Shown piece by piece: positions 54,503 through 63,999 of a stretch of DNA of 64,000 nucleotides. Both the position numbers and the translations under genes were made by a program. Below the pieces are notes generated by a model. That model ran no database searches. It saw nothing but the letters and a program-made list of their open reading frames with translations, and had not been told where the DNA came from. The stretch lies in assembly GCA_947629705.1 (NCBI GenBank), contig CANREN010000007.1, forward strand, positions 22,929 through 86,928, written 5' to 3'. The stretch comes from an uncultured Alistipes sp. (lineage in GTDB: Bacteria > Bacteroidota > Bacteroidia > Bacteroidales > Rikenellaceae). Each line of letters begins with the position of its first letter. Position 1 is the first letter of the stretch.

Positions 54503-55588
54503 CTACAACTCGCTCTCCTTGAGCCGTTCGGCATTCTCGGCCACGATCAAATGGTCGATGCAATCCTGAATGTCGCCATCCATGAAGGCCGAAAGGTTGT
54601 AGATCGTGTAGTTGATGCGGTGGTCGGTGATGCGGCCCTGCGGATAGTTGTATGTCCGGATTTTCGCCGAGCGGTCGCCCGTCGAAACCATCGTCTTGCG
54701 CTTCGAGGCGATTTCGTCGAGATATTTCGAGTACTCGAGGTTAAATACCCGCGTCCTCAACTCTTCGAACGCCTTATCGAAATTTTTCAGCTGCGACTTC
54801 TGATCCTGGCACTGCACGACGATCCCCGTCGGAATGTGGGTCAGACGGATGGCCGAATAGGTCGTGTTGACCGACTGGCCGCCCGGGCCGCTGGCGCAGA
54901 AAATATCCTTGCGGATGTCGTTCATCGAAATCTCGACGTCGAACTCCTCGGCCTCGGGCAGCACGGCCACCGAAGCCGCCGACGTATGGACACGCCCCTG
55001 CGTCTCGGTCTGGGGCACACGCTGCACGCGGTGCACGCCCGACTCGTATTTCAACGTACCGTAGACGTTCTGGCCCGTTACCTTCATCACCACCTCCTTG
55101 TAGCCGCCGGCCGCGCCGTCGGAGAACGAGGTGATTTCGTAGCGCCACCCCTTCGATTCGATGTACTTGGTGTACATGCGCAGCAGGTCGCCCGCAAACA
55201 GCGCCGCTTCGTCGCCGCCCGTGCCGCCGCGAATCTCCATGATGGCATTCCTCGAATCCTGCGGGTCTTTGGGAATCAGCAGCAGCTTGATCTCCTCCTC
55301 CAACCGGCCGATTTCGGGTTCCAGTTCGGCGATCATCTCGCGCGCCATCTCGCGCATCTCCTCGTCCTTGTCGTTGACATAGGTGTCTTTGGCCTCGGCG
55401 AGGTTGGCGAGCGCCGTGCGATAGCGTTCCGACGTTTCGATGATGGGTTCGAGCTCCTTGTACTCCTTCGTCAGCTGCACGAATTGCTTGACATCGGCAA
55501 TGACTTCGGGGTCGGTGAGCCGCTGCCCCGTCTCCTCGTACTTGAGTTTCAGCCCGTCCAAGCGGGTCAATATGGTGTTGTCTGCCAT
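54503..55588 (-). CDS. prfA: peptide chain release factor 1
   Basis: A 361-residue protein that terminates at UAA and UAG. The codon-recognition PxT motif (RVPQTETQGRVH) and the catalytic GGQ (ASGPGGQSVNTTYSAI) mark RF1 rather than RF2. MADNTIL at 55588 is chosen; a longer frame adds 15 unconserved residues. Confidence 0.96.
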   Translation of the reverse strand: MADNTILTRLDGLKLKYEETGQRLTDPEVIADVKQFVQLTKEYKELEPIIETSERYRTALANLAEAKDTYVNDKDEEMREMAREMIAELEPEIGRLEEEIKLLLIPKDPQDSRNAIMEIRGGTGGDEAALFAGDLLRMYTKYIESKGWRYEITSFSDGAAGGYKEVVMKVTGQNVYGTLKYESGVHRVQRVPQTETQGRVHTSAASVAVLPEAEEFDVEISMNDIRKDIFCASGPGGQSVNTTYSAIRLTHIPTGIVVQCQDQKSQLKNFDKAFEELRTRVFNLEYSKYLDEIASKRKTMVSTGDRSAKIRTYNYPQGRITDHRINYTIYNLSAFMDGDIQDCIDHLIVAENAERLKESEL

Positions 55589-55633
55589 AAAATATAGATA
55601 TTCCGACACTTTTACTTTATTCCGTACGCACAC

Positions 55634-56392
55634 TCAATCCCGCGGCGCGAAGTAAAAAGTCGTCGCGTGTTTCAACATACGTTGATTGAAAATTTCTCCC
55701 AATCCCATTTCATCATAATACGAATGGCCGTCGAACTGATCTCGCGGAAGAATATCGCTCTCCTCGATGCCGGCCGGCCAGGCCCCCTCTTTGGCCGACT
55801 TCAAGTTCTCTTCCAAGAAACGGACGATCCACTCTTTCGTGATCCCCAATTTAAGGTTCTCACCCAACACGAACAACAATTTGGTAACTTTTACGGCCCG
55901 GGAAAAGATATCGGTCATATCCTGTTTTTTCAGATCCACCGATATTTTCGGATCGGCGAAATGCTTTTCCGCCACACCGACGACAATGTTGTAGTTTCTG
56001 AACAGGAGGCATATTTCGTGCATCATCTCGAAATTCCGGGAATTGACCGAAAACCGATCCAGGCACATGTCCGTATCCAACACGGCGAACCGGCTGAAAA
56101 CGCCGTCGGTCGGACGTATCGCGAATTTTTCTTTCGTCAGTCGCGCCCGAATGATTTCGATGATCACGCAGTTGATGTAAAGATGCCTGATCAGATCAAT
56201 GATGATCTTTTTTTGGCACAGCTTCGAGATTCGGACTTTCCAATAGTAAAAGAATATGGAGCCGAAACCGGCAATCGTAACGACGGATGCAAGGAAAGAG
56301 ACGGCACAAGATATAGGCGAACTGGCATTGGTGAAGCCGTCGCATATCGACGCTGCGATCGTATTGATTATCTGGGAGAGGACATCCAACAT
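55634..56392 (-). CDS. AT-rich orphan membrane protein
   Basis: A 252-residue protein with one or two N-terminal hydrophobic segments (about 28-50, SCAVSFLASVVTIAGFGSIF) and a mostly helical cytosolic part. No motif is recognised. Its base composition is visibly more AT-rich than its neighbours, with A/T-ending codons, which suggests recent acquisition. It sits 24 nt from the esterase stop and 45 nt before prfA, all on one strand, so it is probably cotranscribed. Confidence 0.7.
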   Translation of the reverse strand: MLDVLSQIINTIAASICDGFTNASSPISCAVSFLASVVTIAGFGSIFFYYWKVRISKLCQKKIIIDLIRHLYINCVIIEIIRARLTKEKFAIRPTDGVFSRFAVLDTDMCLDRFSVNSRNFEMMHEICLLFRNYNIVVGVAEKHFADPKISVDLKKQDMTDIFSRAVKVTKLLFVLGENLKLGITKEWIVRFLEENLKSAKEGAWPAGIEESDILPRDQFDGHSYYDEMGLGEIFNQRMLKHATTFYFAPRD

Positions 56393-56416
56393 TAATGTAA
56401 AAAGGCAAAAAGTCTG

Positions 56417-57301
56417 TTATTGCAATGTTTCGAGCCAGTCTAAAACGGCCTGCTGCCACTGCGCCTTGTAGGCGAATCCGTCGCTCATGCCCCAGCCGTG
56501 GCCGCCCGAAGGATAGATATGCATCGACGCCCGAATCCCCTGCTCTTTCAACGCATTGTAATACGACGTGCTGCTGACGGTGGGTACGGTCCGATCATCG
56601 TCCGAAAGCAGCAGCAACGCCGGAGGCGTCGCCGCCGTTACGCGGTTCTGCAAGGAGTAGCGAGCCGTCTGCTCCTCCGTCCGGCCGACGCCCAGCAGAT
56701 TGTCGAACGACCCCTTGTGGCACTTGCCCGCCTCGCCCGTGATGACCGGATAGAACAGGATCGAGAAATCGGGACGCACGGCTCCCATCGTCGAGGCCAT
56801 CGCCGCCAGATGACCGCCCGCCGAACAACCGGCGATGCCGACCTGCGGTTCGACGAAGCCTTCGGCACCGGCAACCTCGCCCTTCATGATCCGCAACGCC
56901 TGTTCGGCATCCTCGAGCGGCACCTCGCGATGGCCCTCGGGCATACGGTATTTCAACACGGCGGCCGTGATGCCGTTTCCGGCGAACCAGCGAGCCATCT
57001 GGAGCCCTTCGTCCTCCATCGACAAACGCGCATAACCGCCGCCCGGGCAGATGACGACCGCCTGTCCCGCCGCCTTCGACGGGTCGGCCTTAAAAATGAA
57101 GAGCGTCGCCTCCGAGACGTTTCCCACCCGACCGGATGCGCTGCCGACTTCCGGCGTCGTGATGCCGTTCGAGTGGGGGGCCGTAGTGTTGTCCCATATT
57201 TTCACAACGCGGTCAGGCCCTTTTGCGGGCGTTTTTTCGTTCTGCGCCGACAGGCCGACAGTCGCAAGCAAAGCGGCGGCCATGAAAAGCGTGTGTTTCA
57301 T
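56417..57301 (-). CDS. secreted alpha/beta-hydrolase (esterase/lipase)
   Basis: A 294-residue protein with a signal peptide (1-19, ATVGLSAQ). The oxyanion region VICPGGGYARLS, nucleophile elbow AGCSAGGH (GxSxG), acid LLSDDDRTVP and histidine GGHGWG are all present. It resembles the BD-FAE/acetylxylan-esterase-like group of Bacteroidetes. The start codon lies 2 nt after the leuS stop. Confidence 0.85.
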   Translation of the reverse strand: MKHTLFMAAALLATVGLSAQNEKTPAKGPDRVVKIWDNTTAPHSNGITTPEVGSASGRVGNVSEATLFIFKADPSKAAGQAVVICPGGGYARLSMEDEGLQMARWFAGNGITAAVLKYRMPEGHREVPLEDAEQALRIMKGEVAGAEGFVEPQVGIAGCSAGGHLAAMASTMGAVRPDFSILFYPVITGEAGKCHKGSFDNLLGVGRTEEQTARYSLQNRVTAATPPALLLLSDDDRTVPTVSSTSYYNALKEQGIRASMHIYPSGGHGWGMSDGFAYKAQWQQAVLDWLETLQ

Positions 57302-57303
57302 AT

Positions 57304-60057
57304 TCAAATAACGATATTGATGATTTTTCCCGGGACGACGATCACCTTTTTCGGCGCCTTGCCGTCGAGCCATTTCTGCGCCTCGGGCTCCGCAACGACG
57401 GCTGTCTGAATCTCGGCAGGGGTCATCGAGAGGGCGTACTCCTTGCGGAAGCGCAGTTTGCCGTTGACCGACACCGGATATTCGAACGCGCGCTGCACGA
57501 GGCAGCGTTCGTCGTAAGTCGGATAGGCGGCGTCGCACACCGACGTCGTATGCCCCAGCTGCGACCAGAGCTCTTCGGCGATATGCGGGGCGAACGGCGC
57601 GAGCAGCACGGTCAACGGTTCGAGAATCTGCCGTTTATCGCAGTCGCCCAGCTCGTTCAGGCAAATCATGAAGGCGGCCACCGACGTATTGAACGAGAAG
57701 TTTTCGATATCCTCGCTCACCTTCCTGATGGTCTTGTGCAGCGTGCGCAGCTCCTTTTCGGTCGCCGGTTCGTCGCTGACGCCGAACGTCCCGTTGCGGA
57801 AGAACATCCGCCAGAACCGGCGCAGGAACTTGTGCACGCCGTCGATGCCGTTCGTGTCCCAGGGTTTCGACTGCTCCAACGGGCCGAGGAACATCTCGTA
57901 CATGCGCAGCGTGTCGGCGCCGTAGTTGTCGACGATGTAATCGGGATTGACGACGTTGTACATTGACTTCGACATCTTCTCGACGGCCCAGCCGCAGACG
58001 TATTTACCCTCCTCGAGGATGAATTCGGCATTGCGGAAATCGGGCATCCAGCGGCGGAACGCCTCGGTGTCGAGGATATCGTTCCTGACGATATTGACAT
58101 CGACGTGAATCTCCTGCGTTTCGTACCGGTCTTTGAGGCCGAACGAAACGAATTTGTCGGTGCCCACGACCCGGTAGACGAAATTCGACCGGCCCTGAAT
58201 CATTCCCTGATTGATCAGCTTGCGGAACGGCTCCTCCTCGCACACGTAACCGAGGTCGTAGAGAAACATGTTCCAGAAACGCGAATACATCAGGTGGCCC
58301 GTGGCGTGCTCGATGCCGCCGACGTAGAGGTCGACCGAACGCCAATACTCGTCCGCTTCGCGGCTCACCAATGCCCGATCGTTGTGCGGATCCATGTAAC
58401 GCAGGTAGTAGGCCGACGAACCGGCGAATCCGGGCATGGTCGACAGTTCGTAGGGCCAGCCCTCGGGGGTCGCCCAGTTCTTCACGCGGGCCAGCGGCGG
58501 TTCGCCCTGTTCCGTGGGGCCGAAATCGGCGACAGGCGGCAATTCGAGCGGCAATTTCGATTCGTCGAGCGGATAGGCCGTATCGCCCTTATAGTAAATG
58601 GGGAACGGCTCGCCCCAATAGCGCTGCCGCGAGAAGATGGCGTCGCGCAGCCGGTAATTGACGAGTTTTTTGCCCAATCCGCGGCGTTCCACCTCGTCGA
58701 ACATCAAGGCGATGGCCTCCTTCACCTCCTTGCCGTCGAGGAAACCGGAATGGATCATCCGCCCCTCTTTGGCATCGTAGGAGCCCTTTTCAAGGTCGCC
58801 GCCCGCGACGACCGGCACGATCTCCAATCCGAAATGGCGTGCGAACGCATAGTCGCGCGAATCGTGCGCCGGCACCGCCATGATCGCCCCCGTACCGTAA
58901 CCGGCCAAGACGTAATCCGAAACGTAAATGGGTATCTTCTTGCCCGTAAAGGGGTTGACGGCATAGGAACCGGTCGCGGCGCCGCTCACGCGGCGCGTTT
59001 CGGCGATCCGTTCGCGTTCGGAACGCCTGCGGGCCTGTTCGATATAGGCCTCGACCTCCGACCGGTTTTCGGGCGTCGTCAGCTCGGCGACCCACTCGTG
59101 CTCGGGCGCGATGACCATGAACGTAACGCCGAAGATCGTATCGGGACGGGTCGTGAAAATTTCGAGCTTCTTCTCCGAACCGGCAATATCGAAAAAGACC
59201 TGCGCGCCGACCGACCGGCCGATCCAGTTGCGCTGAATCTCTTTCAGCGAATCGCTCCACGCCAACCGATCCAGGCCGTCCAGCATGCGCTGCGCATAGG
59301 CCGTAACGCGCAGCAGCCACTGTTTCATGCGCTTCTGCTCCACGGGGAAGCCGCCGCGCACCGACAGTCCGTCGCGCACTTCGTCGTTGGCCAGCACCGT
59401 CCCGAGCTTCGGGCACCAGTTGACCATCGTGTCGGCCCGGAACGCCAGCCGGTAATTCTGCAGCACCTGCTCCCTGCGGGCTTCATCCCAACCGTTCCAC
59501 TCGTCGGCGGTGAAGTGCATCCCGGCCGTGCAGGCAGCGTCGATCCCCTCGGTGCCGTGCGCGGCAAACGCAGCGGTCAGCTCCTCGACGGGGCGGGCCT
59601 TCTGCTGCGCGCGGTCGTACCAATGACCGAACATTTTCAAGAACGCCCACTGCGTCCATTTGTAATAGGAGGGGTCGCACGTCCGCACCTCGCGCTCCCA
59701 ATCGAACGAAAAGCCGATTTTGTCGAGCTGCCCGCGGTAACGGGCCACGTTGTGCTCGGTCGTAACGGCCGGATGCTGGCCCGTCTGGATGGCATACTGC
59801 TCGGCGGGCAGGCCGAAGGCGTCGTAGCCCATCGGATGCAGGACGTTGAAGCCCTTCATCCGTTTGTAACGAGCGAAAATATCGGATGCGATATATCCCA
59901 GCGGATGGCCGACGTGCAAGCCCGCACCGGACGGATACGGGAACATGTCGAGCACATAGAATTTGGGGCGTGCGGGGTCTTCGACGACGCGATAGGTATG
60001 ATTCTCGCGCCACTTCTGCTGCCATTTGGCCTCTATCTCTTTGAAATTGTACTCCAT
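57304..60057 (-). CDS. leuS: leucyl-tRNA synthetase
   Basis: A 917-residue class I synthetase. The HIGH motif appears as GLHVGHPLG (about 45-53) and KMSKS as [15 protein letters not shown] (about 690-700). A CP1 editing domain lies between them ([23 protein letters not shown]). It is about 55 residues longer than E. coli LeuS (860), chiefly through insertions. Likely promoter: minus-strand TAAATTTG at 60082-60075. Confidence 0.97.
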   Translation of the reverse strand: MEYNFKEIEAKWQQKWRENHTYRVVEDPARPKFYVLDMFPYPSGAGLHVGHPLGYIASDIFARYKRMKGFNVLHPMGYDAFGLPAEQYAIQTGQHPAVTTEHNVARYRGQLDKIGFSFDWEREVRTCDPSYYKWTQWAFLKMFGHWYDRAQQKARPVEELTAAFAAHGTEGIDAACTAGMHFTADEWNGWDEARREQVLQNYRLAFRADTMVNWCPKLGTVLANDEVRDGLSVRGGFPVEQKRMKQWLLRVTAYAQRMLDGLDRLAWSDSLKEIQRNWIGRSVGAQVFFDIAGSEKKLEIFTTRPDTIFGVTFMVIAPEHEWVAELTTPENRSEVEAYIEQARRRSERERIAETRRVSGAATGSYAVNPFTGKKIPIYVSDYVLAGYGTGAIMAVPAHDSRDYAFARHFGLEIVPVVAGGDLEKGSYDAKEGRMIHSGFLDGKEVKEAIALMFDEVERRGLGKKLVNYRLRDAIFSRQRYWGEPFPIYYKGDTAYPLDESKLPLELPPVADFGPTEQGEPPLARVKNWATPEGWPYELSTMPGFAGSSAYYLRYMDPHNDRALVSREADEYWRSVDLYVGGIEHATGHLMYSRFWNMFLYDLGYVCEEEPFRKLINQGMIQGRSNFVYRVVGTDKFVSFGLKDRYETQEIHVDVNIVRNDILDTEAFRRWMPDFRNAEFILEEGKYVCGWAVEKMSKSMYNVVNPDYIVDNYGADTLRMYEMFLGPLEQSKPWDTNGIDGVHKFLRRFWRMFFRNGTFGVSDEPATEKELRTLHKTIRKVSEDIENFSFNTSVAAFMICLNELGDCDKRQILEPLTVLLAPFAPHIAEELWSQLGHTTSVCDAAYPTYDERCLVQRAFEYPVSVNGKLRFRKEYALSMTPAEIQTAVVAEPEAQKWLDGKAPKKVIVVPGKIINIVI

Positions 60058-60090
60058 ATCGGATGTTTTTCCGGCAAATTTAGCAAAATT

Positions 60091-60122
60091 TTTGGCAATC
60101 GGGGGAAAATGTCCTACTTTTG
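60091..60122 (+). promoter_or_regulatory. promoter upstream of the SlyD-like gene
   Basis: TTTG (60091-60094) and TACTTTTG (60115-60122) are 20 nt apart, a full consensus match. Confidence 0.65.
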
Positions 60123-60269
60123 TTTTTTTGTTAACCGGTACGGCAAAGAGCGTTCGATGTAAAAATAATACCTTGAATCGATTAGCGGCCTGCCGAGCCG
60201 TAATAATAAAAAATGGCGATCACCTGCGAATTTACACCGGCGGCAAACCGAAACCGCAAGACCTTGCGG

Positions 60270-60344
60270 GTTCCGACCGAAGCCCCCGCCAAGGCGGGGG
60301 GGGGTGGGTCAAGCCTGCAAACGCGGCTTTGCCGCGAGCGACGC
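60270..60344 (-). repeat. dispersed intergenic repeat, copy B
   Basis: Read on the minus strand it gives CGGCAAAGCCGCGTTTGCAG, GCTTGACCC, GCCTTGGCGGGGGCTTC and GGTCGGAAC, the same order of blocks as copy A at 41116-41188. Confidence 0.6.
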
Positions 60345-60444
60345 GACCGGCAGCGATGCAAACGCATCCGCCAACTCGATTCGGTGTGGAATGGCATATA
60401 GTTATCTAAAACAGGCACTTAACAATCCTTGACAGTTAATAAAA

Positions 60445-61002
60445 ATGAAAGTAGAAGCGAATAAAATGGTCGGCGTCGATTATACGCTGACCGTCGACGG
60501 CAAAATCGCCGACCAGTCGCGTCCGGGCCAGCCGCTCGAATTCATCTTCGGTACGGGGATGCTCCTGCCGAAATTCGAAGCGGCCATTCTCGGCAAAGAG
60601 CCCGGCGATCGGGTCGGATTCACACTCGAACCGAAAGACGGCTACGGCGAGTTCATCGCCGAAGCCGTGGTCGAGCTGCCCAAAAACATCTTCATGATCG
60701 ACGGCAAGATCGCCGACGAGATGCTTTACGCAGGCAACCAGATTCCGATGAGCGACGCCCAGGGCAACCGCATGATGGGGATCGTCAAGGAGGTCGCCGA
60801 CGACCGCGTGAAGATGGACTTCAACCACCCGATGGCCGGCAAGACGCTGCACTTCGCCGTCGAGGTGATCTCCGTGCGCGACGTAACGCCCGAAGACCTG
60901 CAAGGCCGCTGTTCGTGCGGCGATTGCGGCGGCGGCTGCCACCACGACCACGAAGGCTGCGGCGATCACGAAGGCTGCGGCTGCGAGGGCCACTGCCATT
61001 AA
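60445..61002 (+). CDS. FKBP-type peptidyl-prolyl isomerase, SlyD-like with metal-binding tail
   Basis: A 185-residue cytosolic chaperone/isomerase. The FKBP part (VGVDYTLTVDGKIADQSRPG, LPKFEAAILGKEPGD) is interrupted by the insert-in-flap domain (NIFMIDGKIADEMLYAGNQI) as in SlyD. The last 31 residues carry eight Cys and six His (CSCGDCGGGCHHDH, EGCGCEGHCH), like the nickel-binding tail of SlyD. No nickel enzyme genes are nearby. Confidence 0.92.
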   Translation: MKVEANKMVGVDYTLTVDGKIADQSRPGQPLEFIFGTGMLLPKFEAAILGKEPGDRVGFTLEPKDGYGEFIAEAVVELPKNIFMIDGKIADEMLYAGNQIPMSDAQGNRMMGIVKEVADDRVKMDFNHPMAGKTLHFAVEVISVRDVTPEDLQGRCSCGDCGGGCHHDHEGCGDHEGCGCEGHCH

Positions 61003-61041
61003 CCGCCATCAACAGACCGGACGTTACGGCTTTCTGAATCC

Positions 61042-62295
61042 ATGTATGCGTTAAGCCAATACCTGATATCGCTGGAAGATACCCTCGGGTTGACCCGCTC
61101 ATCGGGTGAATGGACGCTCTGCCGCCGACCCGACGGCCGGCCGTGGTACGCATTGGGCAATACGGCGATCGTCTTTCGCGTCCGGATCGACGGACGCATC
61201 CGGGCGCTGCGCTGTTACCGGCGCCCGATGCGGCATCTGCGGGCCCTCTACGGCGACCGGCTCCGCGAACGGGAGCTGTTTCTCTTCACCGGTGCGGATC
61301 GCGGGGTGTGGGTCGATGTCGTTGTGGACGACTGGATCGAGGGCCGGACACTGCGGGAGGTGCTTTTCGAGGCCGCACGGAATCGAGACCTCGCGCGAAT
61401 CTCCCGCCTGTCGCTCGCATTCGACCGGTCGGGAGCCGCATGGGTCTCGGACGATCGGGCCCACGGCGACCTAAAACCCGAAAACATCCTGGTCGACGAC
61501 AACGGCCGCCTGCATCCGATCGACTTCGATGCCGCCTATCTGCCGGAGTTCGCCGGCGAGTCCAGCCCCGAATTGGGTACGGCGGCCTATCAGCATCCGG
61601 CACGCACGGCCGCGGATTTCGATGCCTCGCTGGACGATTACCCGACGGCCTTGATCGCCACGGCGCTGCACGCGCTGCGCATGGCACCGGAATTGCTCGA
61701 CCGCTACGGCGAACGGGACGGCCTGCTGTTCGATCCGCAGCGCATCGCGACGGACACGGCCCTGCGCGAAGTGCTCGAATTGTTCAAACGGCACGGACGG
61801 GCGGCGCAATATCGGATTGCCAACCTGTTGTATGCGCCGACGCTCCGGCTGCCGCGCCTTGCTCCGCTGCTCGATGCGGCCCGCCGCGAAGTGGAACAGG
61901 AGCTTCATCCGGACCCGGCACCGCACGACGCCGGAACCCCTGAATTGTTCGTCGAGAACGGCTATTGGGGTTATCGCACCGATACGAAGATCGTCGTTCC
62001 GCCGTTGTACGATTGCGGATTCGACTTCACCGAAGGGTTGGCCGCCGTGCAGCTGGACGACACGTGGCATTACATCGACCCGACAGGGCGTCCGGCGATC
62101 GACTGTCCGGATTGCGAGGCCGTGAAGCCGTTCCACGACGGTCAGGCCGTCGTCATCCGAAACGGCATACGCCACCGGATCGACCGCACGGGAAAGATCG
62201 TCGAACCGGGAAGCGCGGCCCCAAAACGACCGGCCGATAAAATCGGCTGCATGGGAAAAACAGGGCCGAAAAACGTCGGGGCATGCAAAGCATGA
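61042..62295 (+). CDS. kinase-like protein with WG-repeat-like C-terminus
   Basis: A 417-residue protein. The catalytic loop HGDLKPENILV (141-151) and a metal-binding DFD in place of DFG (161-163) match a protein-kinase-like fold, and LGTAAYQHPA and DDYPTALIATALHAL fit the activation segment and helix F. The usual beta-3 lysine is not evident (ALRCYRRP). Residues about 305-400 resemble WG repeats (GYRTDTKIVVPPLYDCGFDF, GLAAVQLDDTWHYIDPTGR). No signal peptide. It may be an active atypical kinase or a scaffold. Gap to the slyD-like gene is 39 nt. Confidence 0.75.
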   Translation: MYALSQYLISLEDTLGLTRSSGEWTLCRRPDGRPWYALGNTAIVFRVRIDGRIRALRCYRRPMRHLRALYGDRLRERELFLFTGADRGVWVDVVVDDWIEGRTLREVLFEAARNRDLARISRLSLAFDRSGAAWVSDDRAHGDLKPENILVDDNGRLHPIDFDAAYLPEFAGESSPELGTAAYQHPARTAADFDASLDDYPTALIATALHALRMAPELLDRYGERDGLLFDPQRIATDTALREVLELFKRHGRAAQYRIANLLYAPTLRLPRLAPLLDAARREVEQELHPDPAPHDAGTPELFVENGYWGYRTDTKIVVPPLYDCGFDFTEGLAAVQLDDTWHYIDPTGRPAIDCPDCEAVKPFHDGQAVVIRNGIRHRIDRTGKIVEPGSAAPKRPADKIGCMGKTGPKNVGACKA

Positions 62296-62323
62296 TGATC
62301 ACACACCGAAAACCGATGCACGA

Positions 62324-62740
62324 ATGAGGCATAAAACATTCAACCGATCGCTCTTTTTGCTGACGATTCTTTTCGCGACATTCGCGGCGGATTCCGCTGC
62401 GGCGCAGCAACTGATCTTTCCCGATTCGGTCTGCAACATCGGGGAGATCGCCGAAAACGATCCGCCGCGCACCTACCGGTTCAGCTACGAAAACCGATCG
62501 GACAAACCGATCGTCATTCTGCGGGTGGATACCTCGTGCGGCTGCGTGAAGAGCTCCTTCTCGCGCAAGCCGATCGCTCCGCGCGCAACGGGCGAAGTGC
62601 TCATCACGTTCGATCCGCACGGCCGCGAAGGGGCCCTCTACAAGCAGATGCCGGTCTACACCTCCGCATCGGGCAGCCGACCGGCCGTTCGGCTGGCGCT
62701 GTCCGGCACGGTCAAACCCGCCCGACGCGCCAAGCAATAA
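62324..62740 (+). CDS. DUF1573 exported protein
   Basis: A 138-residue protein with a signal peptide (about 1-27) and one DUF1573 immunoglobulin-like domain (FPDSVCNIGEIAENDPP, FSYENRSDKPIVILRVDTSC, GCVKSSFSRKPI, GEVLITFDPHGREG). Such domains occur widely in Bacteroidetes envelopes and often accompany redox proteins; the CGC after DTS is typical. Function unknown. Confidence 0.88.
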   Translation: MRHKTFNRSLFLLTILFATFAADSAAAQQLIFPDSVCNIGEIAENDPPRTYRFSYENRSDKPIVILRVDTSCGCVKSSFSRKPIAPRATGEVLITFDPHGREGALYKQMPVYTSASGSRPAVRLALSGTVKPARRAKQ

Positions 62741-62850
62741 CGTCCGCCGCACACAATAAACCGCCCTCTTTCCACGTTTTCCATACAGTAAGGAACTCGG
62801 GGAACGGGACAAACAAAGCCCCCTGCAAACGAAGAACGAAAAGCCGCGTT

Positions 62851-62942
62851 TTCGATAAGCCGAGGAGAGAACCGGACTTGTTGGACTTGTTCGAGCTATG
62901 CCGCAGCGAGAGCCAGGCTGTTCGAGCTATGCCGAGGAGAGA
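62851..62942 (+). repeat. triplicated motif upstream of the SIMPL gene
   Basis: Three imperfect copies of TTCGAGCTATGCCGAGGAGA: 62851-62870 (variant TTCGATAAGCCG), 62890-62912 (GCCGCAGCGAGAG) and 62921-62942. Copies two and three share 15 identical bases, 31 bp apart. The array ends 37 nt before the SIMPL ATG. Confidence 0.75.
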
Positions 62943-62979
62943 AAAAGTGCATGAACAGGAACAGAAAATACAACAGCTT

Positions 62980-63681
62980 ATGAAACAGATTCTTTTATGC
63001 GCAGCCGCAGTATGCCTGGCATTCACCGCAGCGGCCCAAACGAAGCAGGAGGCATTCCCCAGCTACATTCAGGTCAACGGACGGGCCGAAAAAGAGATCG
63101 TGCCCGATGAATTCTACCTTTCGATCATCATCAACGAGCGCGATTCGAAAGGCAAAATTTCGGTTGAAAGTCAGCAGCGCGACATGATCGCAGCCCTCAA
63201 AAAAGCGGGTGTCGATATCGAAAAACAGTTGAAAGTGGCCAATCTGTCGAGCGAGTTTTTCAAGAAGCGCAGTTCCGTAGCCCAGGCCAAATACCAGTTG
63301 CAGCTGGGTTCTGCGGCCGAGGTCGCCAAAGTGTGGCAGGCGCTCGACGCGCTGAACATATCGAACGTATCGATTTTGAAAGTAACCCATTCGAAACTCG
63401 ACGAGTTCAAGAACGAGGTGCGCGTCGCCGCCATCCGCAACGCCCGCGAGAATGCCCGAACGTTAGCCACGGCGATCGGCCAGCAGATCGGCAAATGTTT
63501 CTTCATCTACGATTCGAACAACGACATCATGCCGCGCTATTACGACAACAGGGCGGTCATGATGCGCAGTCTGGCTGCGGACGCTGCCGGTATCGAAACC
63601 GCCGTCGAGGAGGACGAATCGTTGGAGTTCAAGACCATCAAGTTGGAATACAGCGTGCAGGCGAATTTCGTGCTGGAATGA
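62980..63681 (+). CDS. SIMPL-domain periplasmic protein
   Basis: A 233-residue protein with a signal peptide (1-19, AFTAAAQ) and one SIMPL/DUF541 domain (VNGRAEKEIVPDEFYLSIII, AAIRNARENARTLATAIGQQ, EYSVQANFVL). E. coli YggE, a relative, is linked to oxidative stress. ATG at 62980 is chosen because it opens a normal signal peptide; the upstream in-frame extension runs through the triplicated repeat. Confidence 0.88.
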   Translation: MKQILLCAAAVCLAFTAAAQTKQEAFPSYIQVNGRAEKEIVPDEFYLSIIINERDSKGKISVESQQRDMIAALKKAGVDIEKQLKVANLSSEFFKKRSSVAQAKYQLQLGSAAEVAKVWQALDALNISNVSILKVTHSKLDEFKNEVRVAAIRNARENARTLATAIGQQIGKCFFIYDSNNDIMPRYYDNRAVMMRSLAADAAGIETAVEEDESLEFKTIKLEYSVQANFVLE

Positions 63682-63855
63682 TATTCATCAGGGGATAAAC
63701 GACATTTCTTCGACGGTTTTTCGGACAGCGGCCGCATCGGGCGGCCCGGTTACGCCGAGCGGCATCGGGTGGGCGGGCGGACGACCCGCGGAGATGCACC
63801 GACGCCAAGGCAGCGATCGGCATCCGTAAAAATTCCGATTAAGATTCATAAAAAA

Positions 63856-63886
63856 TTTGGAGATTCGGAAATTTTCGTTACCTTTG
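63856..63886 (+). promoter_or_regulatory. promoter of tRNA-Gly
   Basis: TTTG (63856-63859), 19 nt, TACCTTTG (63879-63886): full consensus, 40 nt before the tRNA. The 170 nt before it show no gene. Confidence 0.75.
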
Positions 63887-63926
63887 CATCCGCATTCGTC
63901 CATTAGGCATCATGCGGATGCCGTTT

Positions 63927-63999
63927 GCGGAAATAGCTCAGTTGGTAGAGCACAACCTTGCCAAGGTTGGGGTCGCGAGTTCGAGTCTCGTTTTCCGCT
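63927..63999 (+). tRNA. tRNA-Gly (anticodon GCC)
   Basis: Acceptor GCGGAAA/TTTCCGC, D-arm GCTCAGTTGGTAGAGC, anticodon loop TTGCCAA closed by CAACC/GGTTG, T-loop TTCGAGT, discriminator T. No CCA is encoded. The window ends one base later, so further tRNAs may follow. Confidence 0.97.

Larger units (their letters stand above)
60058..60444. other. intergenic region between leuS and slyD-like gene
   Basis: 387 bases without a convincing gene. It contains divergent promoters, a copy of the dispersed GC-rich repeat (60270-60344) and GC-rich hairpins (CCCCCGCC/GGCGGGGG, GCGGC/GCCGC). If the + promoter at 60091-60122 is used, the downstream gene has a leader of about 315 nt that includes the repeat. 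Confidence 0.6.

Noticed and set aside
60213..60401. 62-codon frame [16 protein letters not shown] before the SlyD-like gene
   Set aside because: It runs through the dispersed GC-rich repeat and has no protein-like features.
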